Shown in pieces: positions 47,304 through 59,362 of a DNA stretch of 64,000 nucleotides. The translations under genes and the position numbers were made by a program. The stretch spans positions 24,171,001 through 24,235,000 of the forward strand of contig NC_016131.3 in the NCBI RefSeq assembly GCF_000005505.3, in the 5' to 3' direction. The stretch's first letter is position 1. Every line of letters starts with the position of its first letter. This stretch comes from Brachypodium distachyon. Taxonomy: Eukaryota; Streptophyta; Magnoliopsida; Poales; Poaceae. Under the pieces are notes generated by a model. That model saw nothing but the letters and a program-made list of their open reading frames with translations. It was not told the origin of the DNA and searched no databases.

Positions 47304-48364
47304 GAGCATCTCCAACGGCATACCCATATTTTGCTAGAATACCCAAAAACTGCCAATATGAGTATTTTGCTCCAAAAACTAGCTCCAACAGCATACCCAT
47401 AAAAATTGGATACCCAATTTTTTTTGGGTAGCTATCCATATTCTAAACCCAATATCCATATTTGGGTAACGAGAGCTAAAACATGGGTAGCTACCCATAA
47501 CTTGGAGGGAACCAACTGACCTTGAATTTCAGGTTTCCCTCCCCATGGCCCCTCCGCTCCCGCCGGAGTTTGCTCGCCGCCGGCCCGTTAGAGCCCGCCG
47601 GCGACCTCCCCGCCACCCCTGACCCCTCCGCCGCCTCTCTGGCTGCAACCGCCGCCGTTCCCCTTGCCCCGTCCGGCTAGTCGCGCCCCGCGCCGGGAGC
47701 CGCCCCAAGCCGAAGGCGTAGCGGCGGCTAGGGCTCGCGCCGCCGCCGGCCGGCCCCTCGTGGCCCTCCCCTGCGTCCGCCGCGGCCTCCGTCAACCCCT
47801 CCGCCGCCCTCCAGCACCATGGCCGCCCTACAGCACTGTCGCCGTGCAGGCTCCTCCTCCTCCACGGCTCTCATGGCAGCGGCGGCGGCGTAGACCACGG
47901 CGAGCTCGTCCGTGACGAGCACCGCGCCTCCCGCTCCTCTTCCTCGTCGCCGTCTCGCGTCCCCCTCCTCTACCCCCCGCGCGCTGTTGTCCCGACCCCC
48001 TCGTCAACAAGCTGCTCGTGCGCCATGGTCATGGCCGCCGTCCGACCGACGAACGCCGCTGCGGAAGCTCCGGCGACGTCTCCCGCGCCGGCGCTGCTGC
48101 GCCCGACCTCCCTTGTGCCCCACACGCGCCAGCTGCATCTCCCCGCGGGTTCAATTTGGGGCAATTTGGGATTGAGTTTGGGGCTGATTTGGGGAAGATG
48201 GAGATTTGTGAAAAAAAAAGAAAAGGAAAAAGAATATAGGTATGGGTATCCAGTTTTGGGTACGTTGCAAAAGTTGAACACAATTTGGGTACCCATATTT
48301 TCTCTCTTCTCTACCCATATTAGTTTTGGGTATCCAAAATATGGGTATGTTTTTGGAGATGCTC
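47304..48364. mobile_element. PIF/Harbinger-like element with GC-rich cargo, about 1.06 kb
   Basis: The left end GAGCATCTCCAACGGCATAC and the inverted right end GAGCATCTCCAAAAACATAC continue into CCCATAT...TTTG. The flanks are TAA (left) and TGA (right), a one-base-degraded 3-bp target copy. AT-rich arms with many ACCCATA/TATGGGT motifs enclose a GC-rich centre (47530-48170) rich in Pro/Arg/Ala codons, possibly a captured gene fragment. No transposase is present. Confidence 0.75.
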
Positions 48365-50084
48365 TGACCAATCATTTGCCCAACTGATTTTCCTTCATTC
48401 ATGCAGCAATGCGGCCGGCGTGAGCAAGTGACCCGCGCGTCGGCGCGTGACACATGGAAAAAAATGCACGGACGAGGAAGGGAGACAAGCAAGGAAGCAT
48501 CTCACGACAAAGGAAATTTATTTGTGACGAGTTTAACAAACTCGACCTCCTGCCTCACCGTTTAAAAACGAAACTCGACCTCGTAAAACCGAGGGAGTAC
48601 CAAAATGCCTAAACTGATACATGGTTGTGTGAAATGTGTATGCGTTTATTGATATTTTTCTATTCATATTGTTATTTTTGCCATTTGTGAGCTTTGTATA
48701 TTTGCGCCTTCCATTTGAGTCTCGTCTAACTTTGCCCCAAATCATGTACCCAGCCGATGAAAATGAATGGAATATGGAGCAAACTATTGCCACCGTCACA
48801 GACGAAAGTTGCCACCCTCATGGAATTAAACGTTCGTTCTCTAGCCTTCTGGCCCGACTGAGGTAAAGCTGTCACCCGCACAGAACTAAAGTTGTCTTCC
48901 TCACGGACCAAAGTTGTCATCCTATAAAACTAAAGTTGCCATGCCACAGAACTAAAGTTGTCACCACACAAGACATGTGATGCAATCTCAGACACAGTTT
49001 GCTCGATCAAATGGCCAGCAGATCGTTCACTTCGAGAGAGTAAAGAGCAACCTTGCGCTGATTATAAATTCCGAAAAGAAAAATGGACGAGGAAAGATGA
49101 GCTAGTCTAGTAGCGTTGGTGAACGTAACGTACAGCCATTTATATGTTTGTTGAAGATTTTTTGACTCTCAATTGAAACATGTCTTACTCCATTTCCTTT
49201 TTTACACAAAAAAATGTCTTATATTCATGTGGAACATAATTGGTTAATTAAAAACCGTTGGCCCGGATTTGTAGATATCACGGCCACAACCAGACCACTT
49301 AGGACAAGGACCCACCATGAAAGCGCCGCGCCATGCGCGAGAGGACATAGCAGAAAAGGTTCCGAAAGCTTTCTGTTAATAATGCTACCACAATCTAGCC
49401 GGTGTTTAATTTCTTCCAATCTTCAGCACAGGGAGGCTCTTCGTCAAATCCCTTTCTCCTCCTCTGCTTTCTTTGCCTTGTCGGCTGTCCAACTGTACCG
49501 GTGGTTGAAATGGCGCCTTTCCGACACGCACTGGAATGCGAATCCAGGTGTTAAGAAAAATTCTTGTAGCTCCAGGCAAAGAATTAGCGATGTTTTGTTC
49601 CATACACATCGGAATAACAGAAAGATCGAGGGGCTAAAAGTGAAAAGGACCATGTTTTTCTGTACTTTATTTTCCACTGATAAATGCCACTCGACCACTC
49701 CCTTTCCTGCTAGCTCACGCAGACACTGTTCTTCTGCCGTTATCAATATTTATTGCCTCCTCAATTCTTAGTACCGCAGCTTAATTAACTCGCATATTCC
49801 CCGCCTCTGCCTCTGCTCCATGCCATGTTCTTGAATTTCTCTCGAATTGTTTTCTTGCTCCACAGCAGAGGCGCATTTGCCGGAGATTTATAGTAGCCTC
49901 CCACTTTGCTCCCCTCCCTGCTTGTCCCTTTCCCTCAGTGGGGGTTGGCATCTGACCCAAGCAAAGCGTCGGTTCTCGCAATTCCTGCCCACGCTTCTTT
50001 TTGGCTTAATCTGTGTGCAAGATCTGATACAAAGGGGGAGGCAAACCAAGAGAGGAGGGGTTCTTGTGTGGAGTTCTTTCAGCA
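48365..50084. other. Intergenic and CIP7-like promoter/5' UTR
   Basis: It contains the 22-bp repeat listed separately. A 185-codon plus frame at 49214-49771 shows no domain and is probably accidental. 49800-50084 is probably 5' UTR. Confidence 0.45.
48865..48970 (+). repeat. 22-bp tandem repeat, five units
   Basis: AAAG(T/C)TGTC(A/T)(T/C)CC...ACAGAACT recurs at 48865, 48888, 48910, 48932 and 48954. A weaker unit is near 48806. Confidence 0.8.
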
Positions 50085-53000
50085 ATGAGGCCCGACGCGC
50101 GGCTGGATTCGGCGGTGTTCCAGCTCACCCCAACTCGGACCAGGTGAGGGCATCCTAGATCTGCTCAGCAAGCCGTATTAATTCTTGCTTGGAGTTCTCT
50201 TGCAATTTGCTTTGAAGCCTGCCGTGTGATTTGAACAGTAGTTTGGTTGGTTGCGTTGTCCTAATATACGATTCAGGATGTCAGGCTCAGGCCATGGATC
50301 TTTGGTGCGATTTGGAGCTTTATTTTCTTCTTCTGTTGGGCTTAATTGTAGTAAGTAGCAGATCTGATAATTCTACTGCGGATTGATGCTCCCGATTCTT
50401 TCTTGATCATGGAAGTTGCTTCTTAATGCTTGTGGCAGTAGCAATATCCATACTGCTAGTCATGTCACCATCCAAGATTCTATCTGATGGGAGCTGTCCT
50501 TGTACTATTTCCAGGTTTGATTTGGTTCTCATAGTGAATGGCCGGAAGGAGAAGATAGCCTCCGGCTTGCTAAAGCCGTTCCTGGCACACCTCAAGGCTG
50601 CCCAGGATCAGATTGCCAAGGGAGGGTACTCGATCACGCTTGAACCGAATTCAGGGGTCGAGGCACCATGGTTTACCAGAGGCACGGTGGAGAGGTTGGT
50701 GTCTAGATTTCTACGTTTACTTGTCACGTAGCCAGTTGGGTCATTGCATGTTAGTTCTCTGCAGATTTGTGCGCTTTGTGAGTACTCCGGAGGTGCTTGA
50801 GCGAGTGACGACAGTTGAGTCTGAGATTTTGCAACTCGAGGATGCTATCGCTATACAGAGCAATGATAATCTTGGGTTAAGATCAGTAAGTGGGGAATTG
50901 TATCCTATGGGTTTCTACTCTTTGTTATTTGCAGAAAGGTAACATACTCTTGTTTGCCATTTCGAAGGTAGAAGACCACGGAGGGAAATTGACAGAAAGC
51001 AATGAAGGTTTGATAACATTGTACCGCCTTGATTGATTATTTGGTTATGTTTTATCATGATAAATTGAGTGGTGCATGCCTGTAGGGAAATGCTGTTACA
51101 GTATCTGCTTGGACCACCAACAAATAAAAAAAATGCAAGTTGCAATCCACTGATCCAATCTGACTGTTTTAGAATTTAGAATTAGCCACTACAAAGTTTG
51201 ATATGACACCAAGGACTACAATTATTGAGTTAGGTACATGTAACACGACTTTAAAGTTGTTAGTCTGTATGAAGGAAGTGCCAATTCGTATTATCTGATC
51301 CAAGGGCAAGCTTTGCTATTATTTTAAAGTTACAAAACTGGTTGGTGAAATTGCTTTAAATATGGATTTGTGACTAACTTGGACTTCTCTAAAAGGTTGT
51401 ATGTTCCAAAATGGGTGTGTGTGAATTAAAGTTTCTTGTGTAGCCTGCATATTTCATTTGCTACTAAAACATGCCTGACATTATGTGCCCAATCATAGGT
51501 AGCCGGTCAAAACATGATATGGATGCAGATAAGGCAATTGTGCTCTACAAGGTGTGATTATATGGAATTATGAGCTTGCCTTTTTTCTTCTTCTTCTTTC
51601 CATGTATGTATCATGTCCTAACACTATGATCGCACCATGATTTTTATTGTTGACAGCCTGGATCAGAATCTACGCCAGCAATGCAGGATGAGACTACAGC
51701 ACATGAGGAGAATTCAAAGTATGGAAATGTAACAAAACATTATAAAGTTATAATTCTTAAAATAAAATCCGCATTTCAACATTTCGTAGAGAAACCTGCA
51801 AAAAAAAACATTTCGTGGAGAAATAGCATTAATCTTTTGTGACCTCTGTTGCAACCGGCATATATACTCCTAGATCACTTTTAGTACATTTTATTACTCC
51901 CTGCGATCCGTAATATGTGTCGGGGATTTAGCACAATTGTACTAACTTTGTACTAAACCTCCGAAACTGGTTATGGATCAGCGAGAGTACTTAATATTAT
52001 CCTATATTTGAAGGTTGCTATGATAGTACTCCATACTTATTATTATGCATTACAACTTTGCAGAGTTCAATTGCTCAGAGTGCTTGAAACCCGTAAAAAT
52101 GTCTTACGGAAAGAGCAGGCTATGGCGTTTGCTCGTTCTGTGGCGGCTGGGTTTGACATTGATAGCTTGGGTTACTTGATTGCATTCGCAGAGCGCTTTG
52201 GTGCTTCACGTTTGATGTAAGTGGTCTTATCATTACTTAGTTTTTCTTATACTGGAGTAAATTACTTAATGCATTGTGTGCTTTAAACATGTCCTTACGA
52301 CTCCTAATTCGTTTTGAAGATTGCATCTAACATTCTGACATATCTTCTATTCTATAGCATAGTCCAAAATCAGAATAACCTCAATAGTTCTGATGTTCTC
52401 CTGGCGTTTATTCCAACGTGAAATATAATCTGCGCGCTAACAGCAGCTACAGCATCAACATTATTCCTTTCAGACAACTGCGTAGTGATGATCTCTGACT
52501 TTGTTCTCTTCTTGAACTTGCTGAGATTGTAAATTCACAATAGCTGTTACATCATAATAATTAATATTGTGTAGCCTGCTCCCTAAGTTGAACAGTTGCA
52601 CAACTTAGTTACTTAATCATGTTAATACTGATTTCAGCCTACTCGATAAGTTGAACAGTTGCACAACTTAGTTACTTCACCATGTTAATACTGATTTCAT
52701 CAGGGCATCTTGCATGTTAACTGCTCCAATGTTACCAATTGAACAGGAGGGCATGCTCACAGTTCATTGAACTGTGGAAGCAAAAGCATGAGACTGGACA
52801 ATGGATTGAAGTTGAACCTGAAGCAATGTCTACGCGCTCTGAATTTCCTCCCTTTAATCCATCTGGCATTATGTTTATGGGAGACAACATGAAGCAAAAC
52901 ATGGAACCGCTTTCTGTTCCCAACGGAGAGACCAATGGCGAGGATGCTGCTAAAGCTGGTATGTTTCTGCGGCATCTTCAAAAAGGGTATCCCGCTTAAA

Positions 53001-55605
53001 TTTTAAGCATTGCCTGACGTACGACGCAAAAAGGAACTTCTTTTATGCTTCTGTACCACATTGGAAAAAAATATGAATATGGCAATATGCAGACTCTGAG
53101 AACTTATCTTTAGGAAGAGAATTTTGGATTTTTGGTTGGCATGATATTCTGTTCTACCTCTCCAGTGAGGAACTAGATTATAAGTTCCATCTTATTCTGC
53201 AACTAGTTCACGTTTTTCTTAATTTAACGCTGTTTGCTAAATGCTAATGCACTCAAAATTTCCTTTCAGACAGTAAGAATCCTTGCGATTAAGTATGGTC
53301 TAAACATGTAGTTAGTCTGCCTTAGTCAAGCTGCACTGCAATTTTGATGTTTCTGTTTTTATTATAAGGTCATTGAGGCTTATATTTCTTTGTTACTTTA
53401 CAGATCAGAAATCTGGTCAGCATGCAGGATATCAAGCAGCATACCCCCCATGGGCAATGCATCCTCCATCTGGTGCAGCTGTTTACCCACCTTATCCTAT
53501 GCAAGGCATGCCATACTATCCTGGAGTGAATCCATACTACCCTCCATATCCTCCTGTGGATGACCCTAGGCATCACTACTCGGGAAGGAGATCATCGAGG
53601 AAGCACTCGTCGGATAGTAAAGACTCAGAAACACTGGAGGATGGAAGTGATGACAGCAGTTCAGAAAGGGGGAGTTCTCATGGCCACAAGTCACATAAAA
53701 AGGGCAAGCGCTCAGGGAAGAAGAAACCTAGTGTAGTTGTTATTCGGAATGTGAATGTAACATCAAAAAAACATCGTTCATCAGAGAGTGAGTCGCAATC
53801 AAGTTCTGATGCTGGGTCTGAGGACAGTGATGATTCACACCCTAAGTCAAGAGACGGGAAGCATAAGAGCTCAAGTTCAAAGAAAACAAGTGGTAGAAAA
53901 ACTGCTATGGGCTCTGGAGATGAGTATATCAAGGATGAAAGATCTTATGGTCAAGATGCCGACCAAGGAAACTGGAGTTCATTCCAAAATTTCTTGCTAA
54001 GAGCAGAAGAGAAAACAAGATCCAATGACGCAGACCTATTTTCTGGTGAAAAAGAGCCCCCATCAAGTAGAAAAAAGAATGTAAACAGTGCTGATCCCAT
54101 TGTTTTAGCTGGGCGAGATTCTTATGATTTCCATGAACGAGGGGCAGTAGGCTTTGATTCAGCCAATGGGAGGTCTAGAGGTATTCGAGCGCTATCCAAT
54201 GATGAACTAGTGATGTCTGGGGATGGGAGAAGCTACATGGATGGTGAAATGAAGGAGATAGAAGCTGCTGGTGGGGCATACAGGAGAGGGACAAGTGATG
54301 ACTTCATGGTGTATGGTCAGGGAAGGCCGATCGACAGGAGGAGTTCATTGGATCCTCTTGCAGAGGCCAGGTATAGGAGTCCCACTCAGGTTGACAAGAA
54401 TGGGTACGGTGCGACTGATGAGTCCTTTATAATTCCTGTTAGATCCGACTCACATGATAATGTTGGACCAGAAAGCCGAACTGCTATTGACATCGATGTC
54501 GAGCTTCCTTATAGCATTCAGAAAAAAACAGATAAAAAGTCTGAAACTCAACTTTTCTATGAGCCAGATCAATTGTTGCCAGAGCGTGGATTTGATGATG
54601 CTTCATTTGGATATGACCCGGCAATGGATTACGATAGCCACATGCAGGTCCAAACCATTGTCAAGGTTGAAGACATAAGTGCAGAGGATGTCTCACCGAG
54701 TATTGATAATGACACAAAGAAGCCAGAGAAACAGAAGCCAAGAAATGCGAAGGATAGTTTGGATAAAAGAAAGAAAGAGGCATTGCTGAGGAGACTTTCA
54801 GCTCCAAAGACCCCACTAAATGATGCACAAAAACGTGCACAAAATATGCGAGCATATAAAGCTGACCTTCTGAAACTGAAGAAAGAGCAGGTACTGGCAT
54901 ATTTTATTCCCTTTTTCCACTATCTCCATTCGATTTGCCTAAGATCGAAACTTGTCTACCATATGATTTAACTGAATTATATGTACCTCTGGCCAGTTGA
55001 CATTTACTTTTACTATCTGTCATCAACCTATCCAAGTCTGAATACAATTGAACTGGTGCAATTTCCAGTAGTATAAACTGCCTCCAAATAAGAGTGTGCA
55101 TACCTGTTTTTACAAAGAAAAGAACACAAATACTCTGTCCAGAATTACTGTATGACATGACTTTTTCTAGTTCAGCAGGTCCACCATTGAATCCCTTTTT
55201 TTCCATTTCCCAAACTTTGCTTTTTTCTCAGATCCTGTTGTTACTTAAGTTTGATATTACGTGTGTGGTTATCCATCTATATATATTTAACCTCGTGGTG
55301 ACTTGTCTCACTTACAGGAAGAGGAACAAATGAAGCGACTCGAGAGGCTAAAACTAGAGAGGCAAAAGAGAATCGCTACAAGAAGTGGGAAGGATTCTCC
55401 AAAAGCAAGCAAAGAGCACGCAAATGGCCTGAGTAAATCGGTCCCGTCATTTACCGGTGTGAAGAAAGAGAAGGGTGGGACAACTGAACCATTAGGGGAG
55501 CGGCTGAAGAGGCTCTCTGAACCCAAAAGCCTTGCTGGGACAGATCATCCTTCCAATCCAAAGTTGATCACCGCAGACCATTCACGCAGAAGAAGCATGG
55601 CATGA
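50085..55605 (+). CDS. CIP7: COP1-interacting protein 7 (CIP7)-like
   Basis: Ten exons: 50085-50143, 50515-50694, 50765-50885, 50968-51007, 51499-51551, 51657-51718, 52064-52216, 52747-52958, 53404-54890 and 55318-55605. They give 884 residues. The N-terminus MRPDARLDSAVFQLTPTRTR is followed by FDLVLIVNGRKEKIASGLLK, GGYSITLEPNSGVEAPWFTR and FVRFVSTPEVLERVTTVESE, the conserved CIP7 start. Next are QLLRVLETRKNVLRKEQAMA and HETGQWIEVEPEAMSTRSEF. A Pro/Tyr-rich stretch (YPPYPMQGMPYYPGVNPYYP), Ser/Lys-rich segments and a basic coiled C-terminus (EEEQMKRLERLKLERQKRIA) follow. The Arabidopsis founder is a nuclear COP1-interacting protein that promotes light-induced genes. The end at RRRSMA* is earlier than in the longer Arabidopsis protein. 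All introns are GT-AG. Confidence 0.92.
51897..51987. mobile_element. Decayed Stowaway MITE in CIP7-like intron 6
   Basis: About 91 bp flanked by TA. The left end is CTCCCTGCGATCC and the right end GGATCAGCGAGAG, imperfect inverses. Confidence 0.65.
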
Positions 55606-58600
55606 GGGCAGACAACGTGATATCTTGAATTTGTCATTCATTCAGCTTGGCAACCTCATTCGAACCATGAACAAGATCCCCAAACTTCCTGTGCAGGGAA
55701 AAAAAAGTGGTGTTTGCTTGCCTATTTACAAGATTGCCGATGGAAAGCGAGCTTCTCTCTTACAAAATGGCCTGGTATTGACTTTAGAGTTTTGAAGTGG
55801 CATGATTATATTCATTCTTTGATTGAAGGTTGGATTGTAATAGCTGTGAACCTGTTCTTTTTGTTGATAATATGCTATATTACTATGTATGTATCTAGGG
55901 AAGGAATTGGTCATTGTTTGAGATAGATGGTCTCGTCATTGTGGATACCACTTTACCCTGGACTTGGCAGCTGGAGGATTTGGTAGCTCCGGTTGGTAGT
56001 TGGACCTGTGTGAAGGGCGCTTGATGTGTATTGAGAATGTTTGAGGCAAAAAGAGTTGAGACTATGAACCGAGCAGTCTCAAGTCTTAGCTGCCACCACT
56101 CGGATCTCCTCCTTAATCCTCGCTAGCTAGTGCCGTTTGGGCGGCGATGTGAAGGGGCCTGTACTCTAGACCAGATCAGGACGGCCCGTCGACGTCGCCA
56201 GGGCACCAAGATGGCTTATGTTGGGGGCTGCTGTTCGCAGCTATGGCAATTCAGCGTTCGGAGACCGATAGATCTTTGTCTAGTGCGTTTCCTCCTCGTG
56301 ACTTGTTCGTTTGAACCCATCCCTGTCCTGATCCACGGGGATGAAAGGGATTGTACTTTCTAGTCCTTCTGCCTAAAAGAAAGCCTCAAAGGGACGCCGT
56401 AAAAAGGCTGGAAGATCAAGAATGCTCTCTCAGACTCTGATCGTCTTCTGCCAGGCCCAGAGCCAGACTGCCGCCACGAACTACGGAAAAGCCACTTCAA
56501 AACCTGAAACGGAACTGCTGTGCGTAGGATACTTGAACTTACGATTCTTATACAATAATAATAACCAATCTAGTTGATGTGCTGCAGTTTGCTTTATGCA
56601 TAGATGGTTGGATCTAGAGTACGTGTCGTACTGTAATCGCACGAAACTAGTCAAAACTTGTGAATTAGACCGTAACACAGGTCCATTCGAGTAAATATTT
56701 GGAGCCGGGTCCCTGTTACTGCGAGAAACATACTTCTCAGTTCACCAATACCGTTGAACAAAATCTCGTCAAATCCACACCTCAGATTTCATTCAAACAA
56801 TTTATAGAGAGCGTGTGTTGTTTGGTAACATGTTGAACAAGACTAAAGCTTAGTTTGGCATTGCTGAACTGTGATGTGCTGTGCTGAACTTATTTTATAA
56901 TTTGTTGTTGAAAAATACACACGTAAGCAGAAAAAAGTTGGTTAGTCAAACACAAAAATAACCAAAAGCCGGTTGTAAAAGCTAGATTATCATAATCCAC
57001 CGCAATGTCAAATACAGCCTAAGGCCTAGTGTTTTTTACTTTTTACAATAGCTTTTAGGTCCACAAATGTTGAAGCCGAAAAGAACTCCATTTTAGCCTA
57101 GCTAGCGTGATAGCCTTAACCCCCAGGCATTAGGGCGGGGTTAAGGCTATCAGGCATTAGGCATCACTTGTTTGATGTAGTTATTCAATAGTTTGGTACA
57201 TTGTAGAGCCATGTATTTATTCGGTTGTGTTGGTAACAATTATGCATACCTAGCTAACCCTTACCATTTTGTTCTATTACGGAGCCATTCAAGAAATCGT
57301 CACCATGATAGCAATGGTGTAGTGACCTAGCTATTCATGTAAAATTGATGTATTTATTTAGTTGTTCCATAACATTTACATAATAAATTCTATAAGATGC
57401 ATAATTCAAAATCATAAGGTACTACTCATCACTTCGTATTTTTTTGCGAGATTTTTTTTGTATAGTTGGTATCCGATTATCACATACTGTTCCGGATTAT
57501 TGTGATGTTATTGTATAATAATCTTAATCTTATTAGTTTTGTTCAAGATTCTGATGCATATCACTGTTGTCATCACAAAACTGCCTTTGCGAAAAAGTCA
57601 TTGTAATGATTACCTCCATTTAATATCAGATATATTACTCAAAATAATTTTACTCTTGCTTCAGCTGAATTGACTGCATATCAATGCCGCCACGATCATA
57701 CAATGGATCTGGCCTCCGGCCCCCTGGTTGTTTCCGGTACTGTCACCTCGTGAACTCTTTCACAACACAATCTTTACACATGAACCCATGTCACTAACAG
57801 ATTTCAATCTGAGTACGTATCAAATTGTGTTGTCTGTGTTAACTACGAACCTTGTGCACTGTACTAGGGTGAGGTACCGCTCCTCAGACATGGGACATCC
57901 CATGTGAATCTGTGGCCAATGCAACGGAGGTGCATCATTATTGATATGTGACCTTTCATGCTCGAGAGAGCTGCCGCGTCATGCATTGCGGAGGTGCAAA
58001 GCCTGCCTGAGGAGGCATGTCTAAATCATTGCCATATATGAATTTGGGGATTAGGGTTCTAGGATTGAAGTCTAGGAATAAGGGGTCATTCATGTGCGAG
58101 TAAGTCAATTCCGAATTGTTTTTTGATTTTGTTTAATCATGCACCTGTCGTAGATTACAGCATTATACCTACCCAAGGGAAACAAGTAAACTAAATATCT
58201 GATTGCAGTTTTAACCCGAGTATCAAGATACTCACTAGTTTTTAGAGGTGATATCCTATCGATTTATGTTGAAGTGACATGTAAGATCACTTTCGGGGTA
58301 CCATAAAAAGCTCTTTGTTGAACATGTTACATGAGGAGCCAAAGGTTGGACAATTCTTTGTTGCGTGAACAAAATCATCGTGATGTAAAGTCGCGTGAAG
58401 CGTTTACGGATAACACTACACACCAAACTTTCTAAAAGTAGATTTTGCATTTAGTTTTGAGTAATGTGCACGGGAAGCCATCGACTATATTGAGTGTCTC
58501 ACCTAGGTCTAGTGACTTTGAAATCGTTTCTAGACCATCACAGTACGTTTTCATCAAACCCACTCATTGACAGTTGACGCGTTGACAGTTAACAAATCTA

Positions 58601-59362
58601 GTGCTCATTTGGACGCCAGTTGACGGTAATTATTCCAGTGCTAATTTGGATTCAGATAAGTTATAAGTAGCGAAGTTTTAAGATTTGTACGACGATCTTA
58701 AGTTTTAAGATCTAAATGACGTGTGGTATCCCAAATAATCCGATAACATCTGATTGATGCACTCCTTTGTTTTTTTATTCTCTTCTGCCGATAACAAGCC
58801 ATATGGGCTTCATAGCACACTACTGATGAACATTGATCCGATAAATCTAACGGCCACGTGTAGAGACACAAGTTGCGTGGACATCGTCGACATCAATCCA
58901 ATTAATTTTGAAACCCATCGCAATCAAACTGGGTTCGCTTCTATTTTCTTTTGCCTCCTGAAACCACCTCTCCAGCCTCCCGAAGGCTGAAACCACCCCA
59001 CAAAAGGCAAAAAAAAAAAAAAAGGTCCAGCTCAATCCTCTTTGCCGGCTCCGCCGAAACCCCTGTCCCTGTGGCCTGCCACCTCGAAGCGACGGGAGTC
59101 TTCCTCCTCCGCCCGCCTTCCGGTGCTGGACTGGCGTGGAGCGGAGGTTTCCCCGTACGCACGTGATTCCTTTTGTTAGAAAGCAAGGACAGGGCAGGGC
59201 AGCTAGCTTGTTCGGATTGTTGTTCGTTTCGCTCCGATCTTTTCTTAGCTTTGGGGTTTGAGCAATCGAATCCAACGACATATTTCTTCTTCTGCTGCTG
59301 CTTCCAGAGCAGATTATTCAGAATAATAATAAATTTTAAGGGGTTGGAGCAGCTGAACCCCA
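55606..59362. other. Intergenic between CIP7-like and glucosylceramidase genes
   Basis: 55606-55930 is probably 3' UTR. A possible small TIR element lies at 56848-57021 (GCTTAGTTTGGCATTGC... and the degraded inverse GCAATGTCAAATACAGCC). A strong hairpin is at 57109-57151. 59000-59362 is probably 5' UTR/promoter of the glucosylceramidase gene. No other gene is recognised. Confidence 0.5.
57109..57151. repeat. Perfect 15-bp stem hairpin with repeated loop sequence
   Basis: GATAGCCTTAACCCC pairs perfectly with GGGGTTAAGGCTATC across a 13-nt loop. The loop sequence CAGGCATTAG is repeated directly after the stem (57151-57160). Confidence 0.85.

Noticed and set aside
49214..49771. 185-codon plus-strand gene upstream of CIP7-like
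   Set aside because: No domain, ordinary intergenic composition, and no codon bias compared with the real exons nearby.
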